NCBI RefSeq assembly: GCF_051014685.1
Contig: NC_135049.1
Span: 33,311,531-33,375,530, forward strand
Direction: 5' to 3'
Length of the DNA: 64,000 nt
DNA from: Ptiloglossa arizonensis
Lineage: Eukaryota; Arthropoda; Insecta; Hymenoptera; Colletidae
Part shown: positions 26,001 to 38,140 of the stretch, one piece after another
How the letters are laid out: every line of letters starts with the position of its first letter
Numbering within the stretch: the first letter of the stretch is position 1
Notes under the pieces: model-generated
The model's database searches: none
Seen by the model: the letters and a program-made list of their open reading frames with translations, nothing else
Told to the model about the DNA's origin: nothing
Made by a program: the position numbers and the translations under genes

Positions 26001-28069
26001 TTAAAACAGAGATTTTGCAAAAGCCTGTATAATTAGAGGAACACTAGCATCGAAACCATTAATTGTTAAAATATTATTGTCACGTTTTTCTTTGCGATAG
26101 GTCGAAGAAAAACATACAGCACAATTTATTAACCTGAAAATAAGTAAACATAAAATATTGTATCAACTGTTGTTTATGGATAGAGTAATTTAAAGGGACT
26201 CACTTTGTATTTGGAAGTTTGAGTTTTTTTCTGTATGCCTGAAGCTCTGTTTCGGAATTATCAGATTTTTGAAATATTTGATCTACAACGTTGATAAATA
26301 CGTCGTATTTGTTATTTTGATAAGCAGCCCATGACATTGGTTTACCCAAATTGACATTTCCAACAGGCATCTGCTGTAGTCTTCTCATAGTCTGACTAAA
26401 GGAAGCTGTTTTGTTAACATTGACAATATGAATTCCAACATTTTTAAATGTTGCAATAGTGACATTCTTCTCACTGCGAAGAAGTGCAAGTGCAATCATG
26501 CATCCTGCTTCTGCACCATTTACATTACCACTGCGCCAAGTATATCTTTCTAGCATTACTTCATTCATATTGATTGTTATCATATAGCGCAAACCAGTTG
26601 GTTGAATGTGCTGAAAAAAATATATTCAATGATAAATTAACAAAACAAAAATAATGTTGTGCAAAGATATTTATACTCACATTAAATGAAAGATTTAACA
26701 TTTTATAGAGAGCACTAATGATTTTAGAATTTGGTTTGGTTGGAATTGGTAATGATTTATCAATTTTTTCTTTGATTTTCCTTTTTTCATGTGTTAATGG
26801 CCTTCAAAAAAATTATGCATTAAATGAGATTAACAACTACTTATTACTTATTTGATAATTGCTGCTTACTTTCCAGAGTTTTCATAATCCCTTATTGTTA
26901 CTAAAACTAAAGCTGGATGAACTTTGTCTCTGGTAATATACCCTTCAGATGTGATTTGATCTATTATTTTAGAAACTGTTATAGAATTTGGTTTCAATAA
27001 CTCAAGATTGTGAATTCTTTGCAAATTCTTTAAAAGTGTAATTAAATTCATTGATGGTATCAATGCATTCCACACCTAATGATTACAATGAAATTATATA
27101 TCAACTATACAAGATACAAGAGTACCAAGGAATTCTTATTCTCTTTTTGTACAATTACCTCTTTAGACTTTAGCAAATGTCCAGGTACATGATCTAATGT
27201 TAAGTTATATATTTCCAAAAGAATTGCTGCTTGAATTTCATCTGTACAATGTTTAAAATCTTCAACGTGTTCAATATATTCTACTATTGTTGAAAATTTT
27301 AAATCTTCTGCATATGACTTTTTGATTTCTTCCAAACCATATATTACATACTTAAGGACAACTTCTGCCCCTGTTTAAAAATATATTATACAATCAATAA
27401 AAGAATATTCATTTGATGGTTACATTGCAATAAAATAAGTACCAGGAGAATTGGGTACAGGATGTGACAACTTTATAATATCCTTATGCTTCCAACCATA
27501 TCTTCCTTTGTACCTTGTGACACATTTTGCTAATTCCATTGGAGTCTTTGATAAATACCAATTATTTACAGCTTTTCTTAAACCTTGGCCCCATCCATGT
27601 TTTGAACTACCAGCTGCATTAAGCTCTTTTTGTTTACTTATTTGAGAAGCAAATTTGATGAACAAAATAAAATGTTGTGGTGATGAACAGATTTTATTCA
27701 CAGCTGTATATGCTGCATGTCGTAAATCTTTACTTTTCATTTGTCTACAGCAAACAGCAAGAGCAAACACTAATGTTTCTGGATTTGGAACAACATTGCT
27801 TTCAAATGCCTATAAAAAAAAAACACATTATTAAATATACGTAATTACTTTGATTAATCATAATAAAACCTTACTTTTGTGATTATTTGAACTGGCAATA
27901 ATTGTTTTTCTATATTCTCAGCTAATTCCTCTATAGATGGAACATTTTTAGCCAAAAAGTAGTTGTGAACAAACCAGTTTCCAGGTTGGTAATCTGGATA
28001 TTCTTTTCCAACATAAAGAAATTGTGATAATCGTATCTCAGGATCATTTGAATCCAGATCTACTGCCAT
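26001..28069 (-). CDS. RO60: 60-kDa Ro/SS-A ribonucleoprotein (TROVE domain)
   Basis: Ring-shaped RNA-binding protein that holds Y RNAs and misfolded small RNAs. Seven exons: 28069-27875, 27809-27443, 27370-27159, 27075-26870, 26801-26681, 26610-26204 and 26133-26001, giving 546 residues (human 538). The TROVE HEAT-like ring is well kept: DLRHAAYTAVNKICSSPQHFILFIKFA, KHGWGQGLRKAVNNWY, and GWKHKDIIKLSHPVP near the Y-RNA site. The C-terminal vWA-like domain starts near residue 370. Its metal-binding DxSxS is replaced by N381-M-N383-E-V385 and the GGTD motif by GNVN, while an Asp in the last motif remains. The metal site is therefore probably lost. The start is the first ATG and fits the homologues in length. 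Confidence 0.93.
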
Positions 28070-29990
28070 TTCTTAATACGCAGTGCTATAAAACACAATT
28101 GATAGATTTAAATACACAATATAATTTATTCTTTTCTGATGATTGAAACACATAATTTAATATATGTTTGTTTTTTAATTATGAAGTAACTACCCAAAGT
28201 ATAAAATTATCAAAGATCATGTATTTAACAAACAACTGTGAATAGTTTTGTGCTTAAAAAATTACAATATAAAACTATTACTTTTTCAAATCTTTGTTAA
28301 AAGAACACGTTTGATATGCTAATCCATGTATATGTTTGTTTAAATAAATATCTCTGTAAATGCAGAAAAATGTGTATTTCTTTTAGAATGACGTCGTCTG
28401 TAATAGTTTTATAAAAAGTATTCGGAAATCTAAGATCTACTTGTTCAATGTATAATGAAACATAGTAATAGGTATCATTGGATGACCTGATAAGGTAATA
28501 CAAAAATACGGGATATGCCATTATAGTAATGTGTGGGTTCAGCTTCATAAATTATATATACAACCATAAATCGTGCACAATTACAAGAACTCTCAATAAT
28601 TAGTACAATCTGTCATTATGAGTATTCGTTTCTTATTACCTTTTGTTAGTTGAAAGGATAACAATGCGAAACACAACCATATAGAACGACGTTTGTGACG
28701 TACAAAAACGCACTGACGGAAGAATTTACACGCTCCGTGAAGCTCTCAGGTCAACTATGTACAAAATACAAAAGCTCATTGACCTCTAGAGAGCCACTAA
28801 TATTTCAACAACATAACGCTTTTTAAATTTCCAGCACAATTAAAAACTTATCTTCGCGCTATTTTTTGCGTTTCGATGTTGATCCTTTCTTATTTTTTTA
28901 ATTAAAATTTGGTAGACTTTTTAAGTATTTTCAAAATGATATTTTACTACAGTAGTTTTTACGCCTTCGCCATTGAACAATAGTGAATATTCGCTGCATG
29001 CGCACGCGTTTAACGATCGTTTAGTTACCAGCTTCAACGCTTCAAATTTAAATTTATTTTATAAAAATGAAGAGTTTCAGAATTCATTTCATTACTCATC
29101 AATTAAGTACGAGTATTTTAATATTAATCTTTTTTAAACAATTTTTGTTGTAAGACGGTAAGATACTTCTTGATGGAAGTAAACCATTATGATTATAAAT
29201 AATTATAGTAATATATGCATGGTACATATCCGAGCACAATGATTTGTACCATGAGGAAATGTCTGCACCAATCAGGACGTCTGCCGACAAAAAAGATGGG
29301 TTTTAGTTGGTTCAAGTGCTTAAATTTAACAATCAATTACTATATTTCTTGCTGTTACTGATCCTGGCAAAGTAAGACCTTTTGCATGTACGATTTCTAC
29401 GTTTTTTAAGTTTAGTTATTTGATAGTATCTCATATCTAATGAGAACTGTGTTTACCAATATAACCTGCCTCGCAAATAAAGTTGCTGGTTACTTTCCCG
29501 CTTCGCAGCATGAATCATTATCCCTTAAACACTACAGGTGTTGCATACCTCGTCTGTGATTAAATTATAATATTGTCCCTCAAGTTCTTGTAGGCTCACC
29601 CGCGACTAGAGACAATATGAAGAACAAATAAGTATTACAGAGATGAAATGCTGTTATTTTTTTCAACTAGCTGATCTCATAATACGCGAAAACAAGGGAA
29701 ATAATAAGAACGGCTGAGTTAAATACCCTTTATGCAATACATATTTCATAGTTCTTTTAATCGGTGTGGAAAACTATGTCACAATTCGAAGGACAGTACT
29801 GCATTTTACATAATAGAAATGACTTAAAATTTTAAACAATTATGAAATTTATATAAACCAAATAGGATAAATCAGGATAATTTACAAAACAGTATAATTA
29901 GGTTTCACAAATAATTTTATATCCATCTATCTCTATACGTGAACCCTGTCACTTGCATGTGCTGTTACATATATGCTCAAGAACCTGTGG
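28070..29990. other. spacer between RO60 and SDA1
   Basis: Holds the RO60 promoter (28070-28800) and the SDA1 3' flank. It contains no recognisable gene. 29470-29620 is slightly less AT-rich but matched nothing that I know. Confidence 0.45.
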
Positions 29991-32900
29991 CTACTTCATT
30001 CTCTTTTGTTTCAATAAATGATTTCTCAAAGCAATCTGTTTTTCCTTAAAAGAACGTTTTACTTTTATTTTTATTTTATGTTTCAACATTTGAAAAGCTT
30101 TTGTTTTTTTCTTTTCACGATTTGTTGTACTACAAAGTGGATTCTGACGACCATCTTTGTAACCAAATTTTTCTCTCCCCTCTTGACCTTTCTGTAAGAA
30201 AACATAAAAAATTTCAACTGTTTAAAATAATTATATTTTACACTATGGAATATTATAATTAAATACATCTAAGAGTATTTTGTTCTATTACAAACCTTTA
30301 CAGAATTAATACGAGCTTGCTTATCATGTTTCCGTTTCTTATAAATATTTTCAATATCCGTTAATTTGACAAAATCTCCACGTTCACTGTCATTTGGATA
30401 AGACCTTTTTACACCACGCTTAGCATATGTTACTTGTTGCTTTGCTAGTTCTATATCTATTTTTACAAAGTCTTCATCGGTTAATAACCGTTCAGTAGAT
30501 ATTAGGGATGCCTTTTCTTTTTTCTCTGCTGTTACTATCTGTGTTTTTTCAAATTTTGAATCTTTTTGTTGTTTTATTTTTAGTCTTTTCTGTTCAAGTT
30601 TTATCACTGCATTATGTTTATTATTTCTCTCTTGAATTTGTGCATTTTGAACAACTTCTGCATTTGTAATTTCCGTCTGTGACTCAACACTTTCAACTGC
30701 TCCACAACTTTTGTGTTTTTTGATTACGACTTGTCCCTCTTTAAATACTTTTCCAACTTTTTTGTTTTTATTTTCTGCATTAAATTCAACATTGTAATCA
30801 GATACATTTGAAGTTTCATTATCATTTTCAATATTTGTTGATGACTCTTCATCCTTATCATCAATGCCTTCTTTATCACTACTATAGCTTACATCAATCC
30901 ACTCATCACTACTATCCTATAATGATAATTTTAAAATTACAATTTCTCTTTTACAAAACTAATTACAAACAAAAATAAACTGTGCGTTATTTAACAATAT
31001 TCTTTTTTACTTACCTCATTTTCAGAGTCAATCTTAAAAGTTTTTTCAACCTTGTCTGATGTATTGTCGAGCAAAATTTCAGCTCCTGGAACAAAATCAT
31101 TAGGACATACTTGTCCATATTTTTGAATTTCCAAAGTAATAGTTGCTTCTGTAGGCCGTCCTCTGTCTTTTTTATGTAATAACTCTGGTATTGTGTTTCT
31201 AAATAAACCAATCAAAGAACGTGCAGCCATCATTACACTACGTTCTCTGTAATGCTTATATCGTGCTAAATCTTGTAATAAATCTGCATTCATAACCAAA
31301 GGACACCGCATGCATATTTCTCGAATAGCATTCAGGCTGCAAGCAACAATTTATACGAAATTAACTGAATGTTTATTAGGATAATACAAGTTCTTTAGAA
31401 ATAATCAGCAAACTATGAATTCATACATACCCAATTGCCATAACGTCGGCAGAATTTCGTTCCGTAACAAAATTGTTTGCTAAAGCTTTTAAAACAGGTT
31501 CCAATACATCAGGTGGTACAAGCTCGTGACAAGACTGAGCGACAAATTGCAAAAGTTTTGTTACCTCTACACTCGTTAGAAATAAGAGATTATATTTTAT
31601 TCGGTTTTAATAATAATTTTTAAATAATAACATTTACCTCTTTGATGTGGTTGCAGAAATCTTTGAAGGTATGGATAAAAATTTAATAGAAATAAATGGT
31701 GTAAACCAATAAGCCTAGAGATTAAGTCTAAAGTTAACAGTTTGATTTGGAATCTATCATTATTTTTTTCCAATTGTTTAAACAATTTTTCCGCAAAGCC
31801 TTGTGGGTCATGAATTAAATGTAATGCTGAAAAATTAAATTCCGGTGCTTTTGAGGCTTTCTTTTTAGATTTCTAAAACGTTGCAAAATTAAATATCCAT
31901 TAGAAGAGAACTGCTATATGATCAACAGTTCATTAATCATTATTGACTTACCGCTAATAATTGCTTTGCTTTTGCTAATTGTTTCACACGTTTCTTTGTC
32001 TTTTTATTTATTTTATTAGCCATTATAATTTCTTTAATATTTGGTTCACTATCACTATCATTGTTTTCATCTTCGTATTCTACTACATTAGTCCCCAAAA
32101 AAAATTTCAAGCAAGTAACCATAACTTTTGTTGTTTTAGCAGAACATCCTGTTGCCAGGACATTTACAGTTTTCGCATCATTCCAAATGTTTTTTTTGTA
32201 CAATTCTATCATAATATCTGCAGACATTTTTGCAGCTTTTACATTAGAATCTTTCAACATTGAAAACATAAAGTTTTGCAGAGTTGTATTAAGTTTTGCA
32301 TTCTTTTGTTTAGCATTAATATTTTTAATATCTGCAATAATATGTGTTTCAAGAAATTGTCTCAGATTTTTATCCTGGCATCTTAAAAGTTGAAAGAATA
32401 AACTAAGAAGTACAGTGGGTTCCAAAAGAGATTTATTACGAAGTTGAATTAGGGCTTTGCAGAATGTCTACAAAAAAATATCAATTAATATAACTAATTA
32501 AAAAACAATTAAGCAGATCTAATAATAGTTTAATTCTCTGCACACTTACTAATCGCATTTCATTGTCAAGTACTGTATTATACGTTTGTAGTAAATCAAT
32601 GATTTCCTGAGGGAATGATTCTAAAATTTTTGGGTAACAGTGAGCCACCTGCATTAAAACAATGAAATTACGCTACAATGAATCAGTAATAACTTGTATT
32701 CAATGTTAAATGTATATATACATGTATATTATGCTACAAATCCTCTCTCTATATGAAAACAAATGTATTTACAAATTGTAACTCTTTATTCGTTAAAAAT
32801 CAATAAATAGATACAAAAGAGAATAATTTTTACACACTAATTAATTATTTATACAATAATGATGTTTTATGGAAAGTACACTTCAATTAATGTGTAAAAT

Positions 32901-34690
32901 TGTATATATAATTTTGAATACTAAATCCAACCGTCTTAGCTATAACAAGAATGAAATCATAGGATACGCAACACTTAAGTTTAGGTTCATCTAAGTTATA
33001 ATTTCCCACAACTGTTAATAAACCAAGTTGACACATAGATGGTATCTGTGCAAGTAAACTGGCATTTATATCGACTTTTTCATCAAGAATCGCACAAAAA
33101 ATAGCAAGCATTCTAGATACTGGAAAATTATAAGGATTACTTTGAGTACATAATTTTGTTGCTTTCTTTTTAGTAAAACCTTTTCCTTTTTTCTTCATAT
33201 TTTGTTTTACAAACAAATGTTTGTCTTCTTTTGTAGAATTATATGAAGCAAGATATGAAGCAATTAACATGTATTTTGCATAATATGGTAACTCAAAACT
33301 TAATGCCAATTTCGTTGTTGATTCAATTTCTTTAGAAAACTGACTATTTTTTGCAAAATCTTCCGATGAAACTCGCAGATAAATAACTTCCAAATTTGCC
33401 TTAAAAATAGCAGAAATGTTTCTCCATAGAATAGCAGTATCAACTGTTTTAGATCCATTAATTTCAATAGGTTGTATGTATTTAGAAAAATTTATCTTGG
33501 CCATATAACGAAGTTCATTGAGATCTCTACAAAATCGAAAGAATACAGATAGAAATAAATTTAAATAATTTTTGTAAAATGTATCTTCATAATTGCATTG
33601 TTTGCATAAAAATAATATTTCAGCAAATTCATTTCGTACATACTGTGGAAAATGAACTTTAATAGGTTCATACATACCAATTTTTACACAAAATTTTTCC
33701 CATACTATACCGCTTATAAATATTACACAAACGTTAACATTTGATAACTCCTTCAACCTTGAAAATGCAGGTAATAAACTAGCATTAATATCTCTTAATT
33801 TTTCACATTTATCAAATACTATCACAATTGGCCGACTATCATTCAATGAAACCTCTTTAAGACTAATTATAAAGTCTGTAATATTGTCACAGTTGTGTTG
33901 TAATTTAGTATTAACTGTAAAATTTGTCACATTCAAAGAAAGATCACTTAAAATGTAATCAAATATGTGTCTACTGTTTACATGTTCAATACAATTAATT
34001 ATAGCTATATTATATTTTAAATAGGAAAGCATATTTTCCACTATTAAAGACTTTCCAGTAGCTATATGACCATAAACAAATATGCTGTAAGGCATTGGTT
34101 CATCTGAATAGCCAATCAAAGAATAAAGTTGTTTTACAATACTTTTCCGACATATAATCTTTCCTTTTACAGATTCCAAATACTTTTCCATAATTACTAT
34201 ACTTAGAAATTCCTTAATAATAACAAATTACAATAATGTTATAGTATAAAAACTCTTTTATGAGTTTTTTTTTTCATGTACTTTGTTTATCATATCTGAA
34301 AGAGAAAAAGCTCTTCTACTATTCTAGAATCTAATAATACAGGGACAATATTAAGACTGAAAATTAATTATAATTATTTTACATAAATTATTAACATATA
34401 TTTTACCTGTGCCAAAAAGATGATTATTTTGTCAAGACTCTTGTTAAATTTATTTGGTGTTAAACAAAACACTTCCAAAGTAGACTTATAATGCTGTTGT
34501 TGTTGAAGAAACTGCAAGAATATGTGCATGTAATAGAGATGCACGAATGCAAATAATTTATAATGATGGAAAACTATGCATAATATTATATCAAAAAACT
34601 TACTTCTTCCTGATAAGACTCTGGATCACGCTTAATAAGATTTTGCAATTGTGAAAGATTTTCTGGTAACTGATTATTATGTCTCACCAT
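29991..34690 (-). CDS. SDAD1: SDA1 homologue (SDAD1), 60S ribosome biogenesis/export
   Basis: SDA1-family nucleolar protein needed for 60S subunit maturation and export. Nine coding exons: 34690-34604, 34511-34407, 32648-32550, 32467-31952, 31872-31638, 31566-31431, 31336-31015, 30916-30296 and 30191-29991, giving 773 residues (human 687). Hallmarks: [16 protein letters not shown] at the N terminus, [56 protein letters not shown], and the highly basic tail [20 protein letters not shown]. Residues between the central repeats and the tail (exon 8) are acidic and Lys-rich with low conservation, which accounts for the extra length. Intron 2 (34406-32649, about 1.76 kb) is far larger than the others and contains ORC5 on the same strand. 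Confidence 0.95.
32887..34191 (-). CDS. Orc5: origin recognition complex subunit 5, intronless, nested in SDA1 intron
   Basis: ORC5 is an AAA+ subunit of the complex that marks replication origins and loads MCM. A single 434-residue frame (human 435) with no intron. It shows Walker A GHIATGKS (41-48), the Walker B-like stretch [46 protein letters not shown], and a C-terminal winged-helix region with [19 protein letters not shown] and [10 protein letters not shown], all matching animal ORC5. It lies wholly within the second coding intron of SDA1 in the same orientation, so its transcript must start inside that intron or be processed out of the SDA1 pre-mRNA. The frame is fully open, so it is very likely functional. 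Confidence 0.96.
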   Translation of the reverse strand: MEKYLESVKGKIICRKSIVKQLYSLIGYSDEPMPYSIFVYGHIATGKSLIVENMLSYLKYNIAIINCIEHVNSRHIFDYILSDLSLNVTNFTVNTKLQHNCDNITDFIISLKEVSLNDSRPIVIVFDKCEKLRDINASLLPAFSRLKELSNVNVCVIFISGIVWEKFCVKIGMYEPIKVHFPQYVRNEFAEILFLCKQCNYEDTFYKNYLNLFLSVFFRFCRDLNELRYMAKINFSKYIQPIEINGSKTVDTAILWRNISAIFKANLEVIYLRVSSEDFAKNSQFSKEIESTTKLALSFELPYYAKYMLIASYLASYNSTKEDKHLFVKQNMKKKGKGFTKKKATKLCTQSNPYNFPVSRMLAIFCAILDEKVDINASLLAQIPSMCQLGLLTVVGNYNLDEPKLKCCVSYDFILVIAKTVGFSIQNYIYNFTH

Positions 34691-35914
34691 TTTTTAATCC
34701 ACATTAAACACAGAAAATTAATTTATTCTGTATAGGAAAGAAACGTTAAGCACAGAAAATTAATTAATTTTGTATAGAAAAAAATTTACTTAACAAATCT
34801 AATTCTAATTTAATTCATATTTATTAATTATAAATGTCCAAATAAGTTTTTAATTGTTTCATATATATTTAGTTATACTTTTTACTTTAATTGAGGAAAA
34901 TTAGAATATATCACAACTAACCTAAAAAAATTATGAGTACATATATCCACCGACCATGTGCATGAATAATGTAATTTAACTAACTTTCTATCGAGCAAAT
35001 TTATGACGCAAAATAATTGTACACAAATAAAATTACTATTATATTATTTAAATTTAATCAGTTTGATAACAATAATACAATATTTTTATTACTAAATTGG
35101 TGACTACAAAATAAGATAAAAATATATATCATGGTATAGCGATCGGGTCATTAGACACGCCACAATTATCATAAGTGAAGCTTTCTATACGGTTCGTTTT
35201 CCTTCTATTCGTCGTTGTTAAAAAATAAAGAATTGACGAAGTTGTGCATTTCTACTTCTGCTAGACATTTAGCTCACAAACAAAAACAATATACAAACTT
35301 TATATGAGACAAGTACTGTATGTATAACAGTTGGCATGTGATTTATGGTAACATGAAAATGGGATAAAATAGAGGAAGATGCCTAAAGATACGTTTTCAT
35401 GTGGCAGCAACTGTCATGATGTCATGCCGTAACATAGTGTAGCATTTTTTCAACTATCTTTATGCAATTGCGGGTTATATAATATTCATTACTTTTAGAA
35501 TGTTTTAAAATAAATTAATGTTAACATTTGTTCGTATTATTCTTGAAATAATAAAGTTTTTTGCCAGAAAAACGAAATTTTCAGATTACTGCCACGATAG
35601 TAATAAAAGTTTTGATGCAAAAATAAGACTGACGCATTATCACGATATTAAATTTATTGTTGCAATATTGATTTTTACTATCATACGAAAACGTACCTTT
35701 AGTTTCGACTCAGGCATGTTTGATTAGTTATAGATAATACGTACTTGTAAATCTTATTATTCTTAATATAACAAATTTAATTTAAATCACTTATTAATAT
35801 TTATTACACATTCATTTTTGATGTACAAAATATTAAATTCATAATTATTAACATTAAACAATTCTAAAGAAAATGTACCTTTTAAAAATTGTGGGATAGC
35901 GAGTGACTATTGAA
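34691..35914. promoter_or_regulatory. divergent SDA1 / GTF3C6 intergenic region
   Basis: AT-rich, holding the promoters of both flanking genes. A 69-codon open frame at 35518-35727 has no recognisable similarity and looks incidental. No other feature recognised. Confidence 0.45.
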
Positions 35915-37484
35915 ATGGGATCTGATACTGAAATACCCGAAGACGAGGAAGAAATTTTTGTATATGTGGAATTCGAAGGACTTGTCGATGGAAATGTATT
36001 TAGTGAAGCACAATTGCAATTAGATATGATTGGTATAGACACAGAACATCCAATAATGCAAATCAATGGAAGGGTAATTACAAATTTATGTATTCACAAT
36101 TATCTAAAGGCATTGAACTAAATTGGGCATTGGAAGTTCTATTAATTACAAACATTTTTTATTTTTTTCCTGTTATATGTTAGTTTCTTCCTATTTAGTA
36201 AGAATATTTTCTATCTAGGAATATAAATGAAACTAAAGTGGCTCAATTTCAAGTGGCACATATTCAAATAAAGTAAAATAAAATTGTTCTAGTATGATAT
36301 TGATAATGTTTATGATTTTAGTTCTATGAAGGCACTTATGAAGATGTCAGTGCTACATATATGTTTTTTACCAAGAATGACAATTCCATAATGGATGATC
36401 CTGTCTTCGACGCAAGTCCAAATTTAACATATTTTGCTAAAACTAGAAAATTTCTAAAGATGCAAAGAATTTTTATAAAATCTAGAACTGAAGTTCTTGG
36501 AGATTCTGAGCATTATAAATGCATTCCAAATTTGAATACACTTAAACAAGCTGGAGTACCAGATCGATATCAAATGGAAGGTATAATCCAATATTAATTC
36601 CTTTATTTGATAGGACTGTGTTTCTAATAAGATTTACATTTTAATACAAATAATAAAACTTACTGAAACCATAAAATAAATTTTATTTTATAGCTCTTTC
36701 TTTTTGGAAGACAATGCGCAACAATAGATTAAATGCATTGCATTTATACTTAGAAAAGCAGCGTATCAGGGAACAGAAAAAATCTCAAGGTATATTATTA
36801 GAATCTGAATCCGATGAAGATAATCCTTTTGCTATGTATAGACACAAAGAAGCATTTGGAAATATCGAGAAATCTGAAGATATGTCTGATAAATTAGAAG
36901 AAGAATCAAATTACCGTGATGATCAACTTGATTCTAAATTCAATTTCTCTAAAGAAATTGCCAGTGAAACTGTGGATACAACTGAAAATATTTGTGAGAA
37001 CAATCTCAAGGAGATTGAAAACTTATTAGAACCACAATCTTCAATTTCAAATGATGGTGGTTGTTGCTCAGTTAAATCTATAAAGACATGTAAAACTAAA
37101 ACATCTCGAAAGAAGAACACTAATAAAGGATGTTATATACAAAGAATAAAAAATAAAAAAACGCGAATATCCTTGAAAAATCAAGTTTTTTTGCTTAATA
37201 GGAAAGAAAAAGAATTGTCAAACATAGAAGAAATATCAGAAGAATTAAATAAATCCAATGTTACAGGAACTTCACATACATTAGACATTGCTAAAAATAT
37301 GAATGAAGTACCAAATGATGATCATAAAGCTACATTGATTGAGAAATCTAAAATAGAAGCTAGTAAAATAGATTCAACTAATTGCAAAACTATGAAACAA
37401 TTTAAACGAGAAGCAAAGATGAAAGAGATTTTAGAAAAGTTGAAAGCAATTACAGACGAACATACAAATGTAACTGTGAATTGA
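35915..37484 (+). CDS. GTF3C6: general transcription factor 3C subunit 6 (TFIIIC35-like)
   Basis: Small TFIIIC subunit that helps recruit RNA polymerase III to tRNA genes. Exons 35915-36073, 36322-36580 and 36694-37484 give 402 residues, longer than human GTF3C6 (213). The conserved part is the N-terminal beta-barrel: EEEIFVYVEFEGLVDGNVFS, IGIDTEHPIMQINGR, FYEGTYEDVSATYMFF, then YFAKTRKFLKMQRIF. The second half is a low-complexity Lys, Glu and Asn-rich tail with coil-forming ends, poorly conserved in the family. The ATG at 35915 (MGSDTE) is the first Met in this frame. The assignment rests on the N-terminal domain only. Confidence 0.85.
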
Positions 37485-38140
37485 CATAAATGTATATCAG
37501 CTATACATTTATACATAAAAGTATCTATTACTTTTATTTACTAACAACTATTTCATTGCTGATATCTCATTTACCAATACTTAATTCTTCAGTTTTTATA
37601 AAAATAATTTGAAATGTAGAGCAGTTCTTAAATACACAGCTTCTTTATTCTGAAATAGAAGCAAACGTTAATATTTTACATTGACAGATCCTAATGTTTA
37701 TTAAATTTAATTAATAATAAAATAAGTTTAATATTTATTTACTTCTTTGTTTGTATCTTTTAATTTAATTTTCTTATTACATTCTACTTATTTATTAATA
37801 TATATATGTAAAGTGAAAAACTGTTGCTTCTTTTAAATGAAAATGTTACAGACAATACTGTTTAATAAAATTTTATCAAGCATATGACAAATATACATCA
37901 CAATATTTTAAGGCTACTATCATTACTATGTGTACCTTGTTTAAATTATTTTTGAAATACTGAACTATTTTTGAAATTATATATTGATCAATTGATTGAT
38001 GGTTGATTTAGAACTAAATTTTAAATTACATTAAACTAAATCTGGCTTTTATGTTGATATGAAAGTAGATAATATTGATAATGCATGGTTTAATAATGTA
38101 TGATTCATTGTCTATAGATTTGTAAATATGGTTTATTTTT
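37485..38140. other. convergent 3' spacer, GTF3C6 / PPAT
   Basis: Very AT-rich, with several AATAAA/TTTATT words on both strands that could serve as poly(A) signals. No gene seen. Confidence 0.45.

Noticed and set aside
29470..29620. Possible structured RNA gene between RO60 and SDA1
   Set aside because: Slightly higher GC drew attention, but no snRNA, tRNA or Y-RNA motif could be matched.
35518..35727. 69-codon plus-strand frame before GTF3C6
   Set aside because: No similarity and composition driven by AT richness. It lies in the divergent promoter region.
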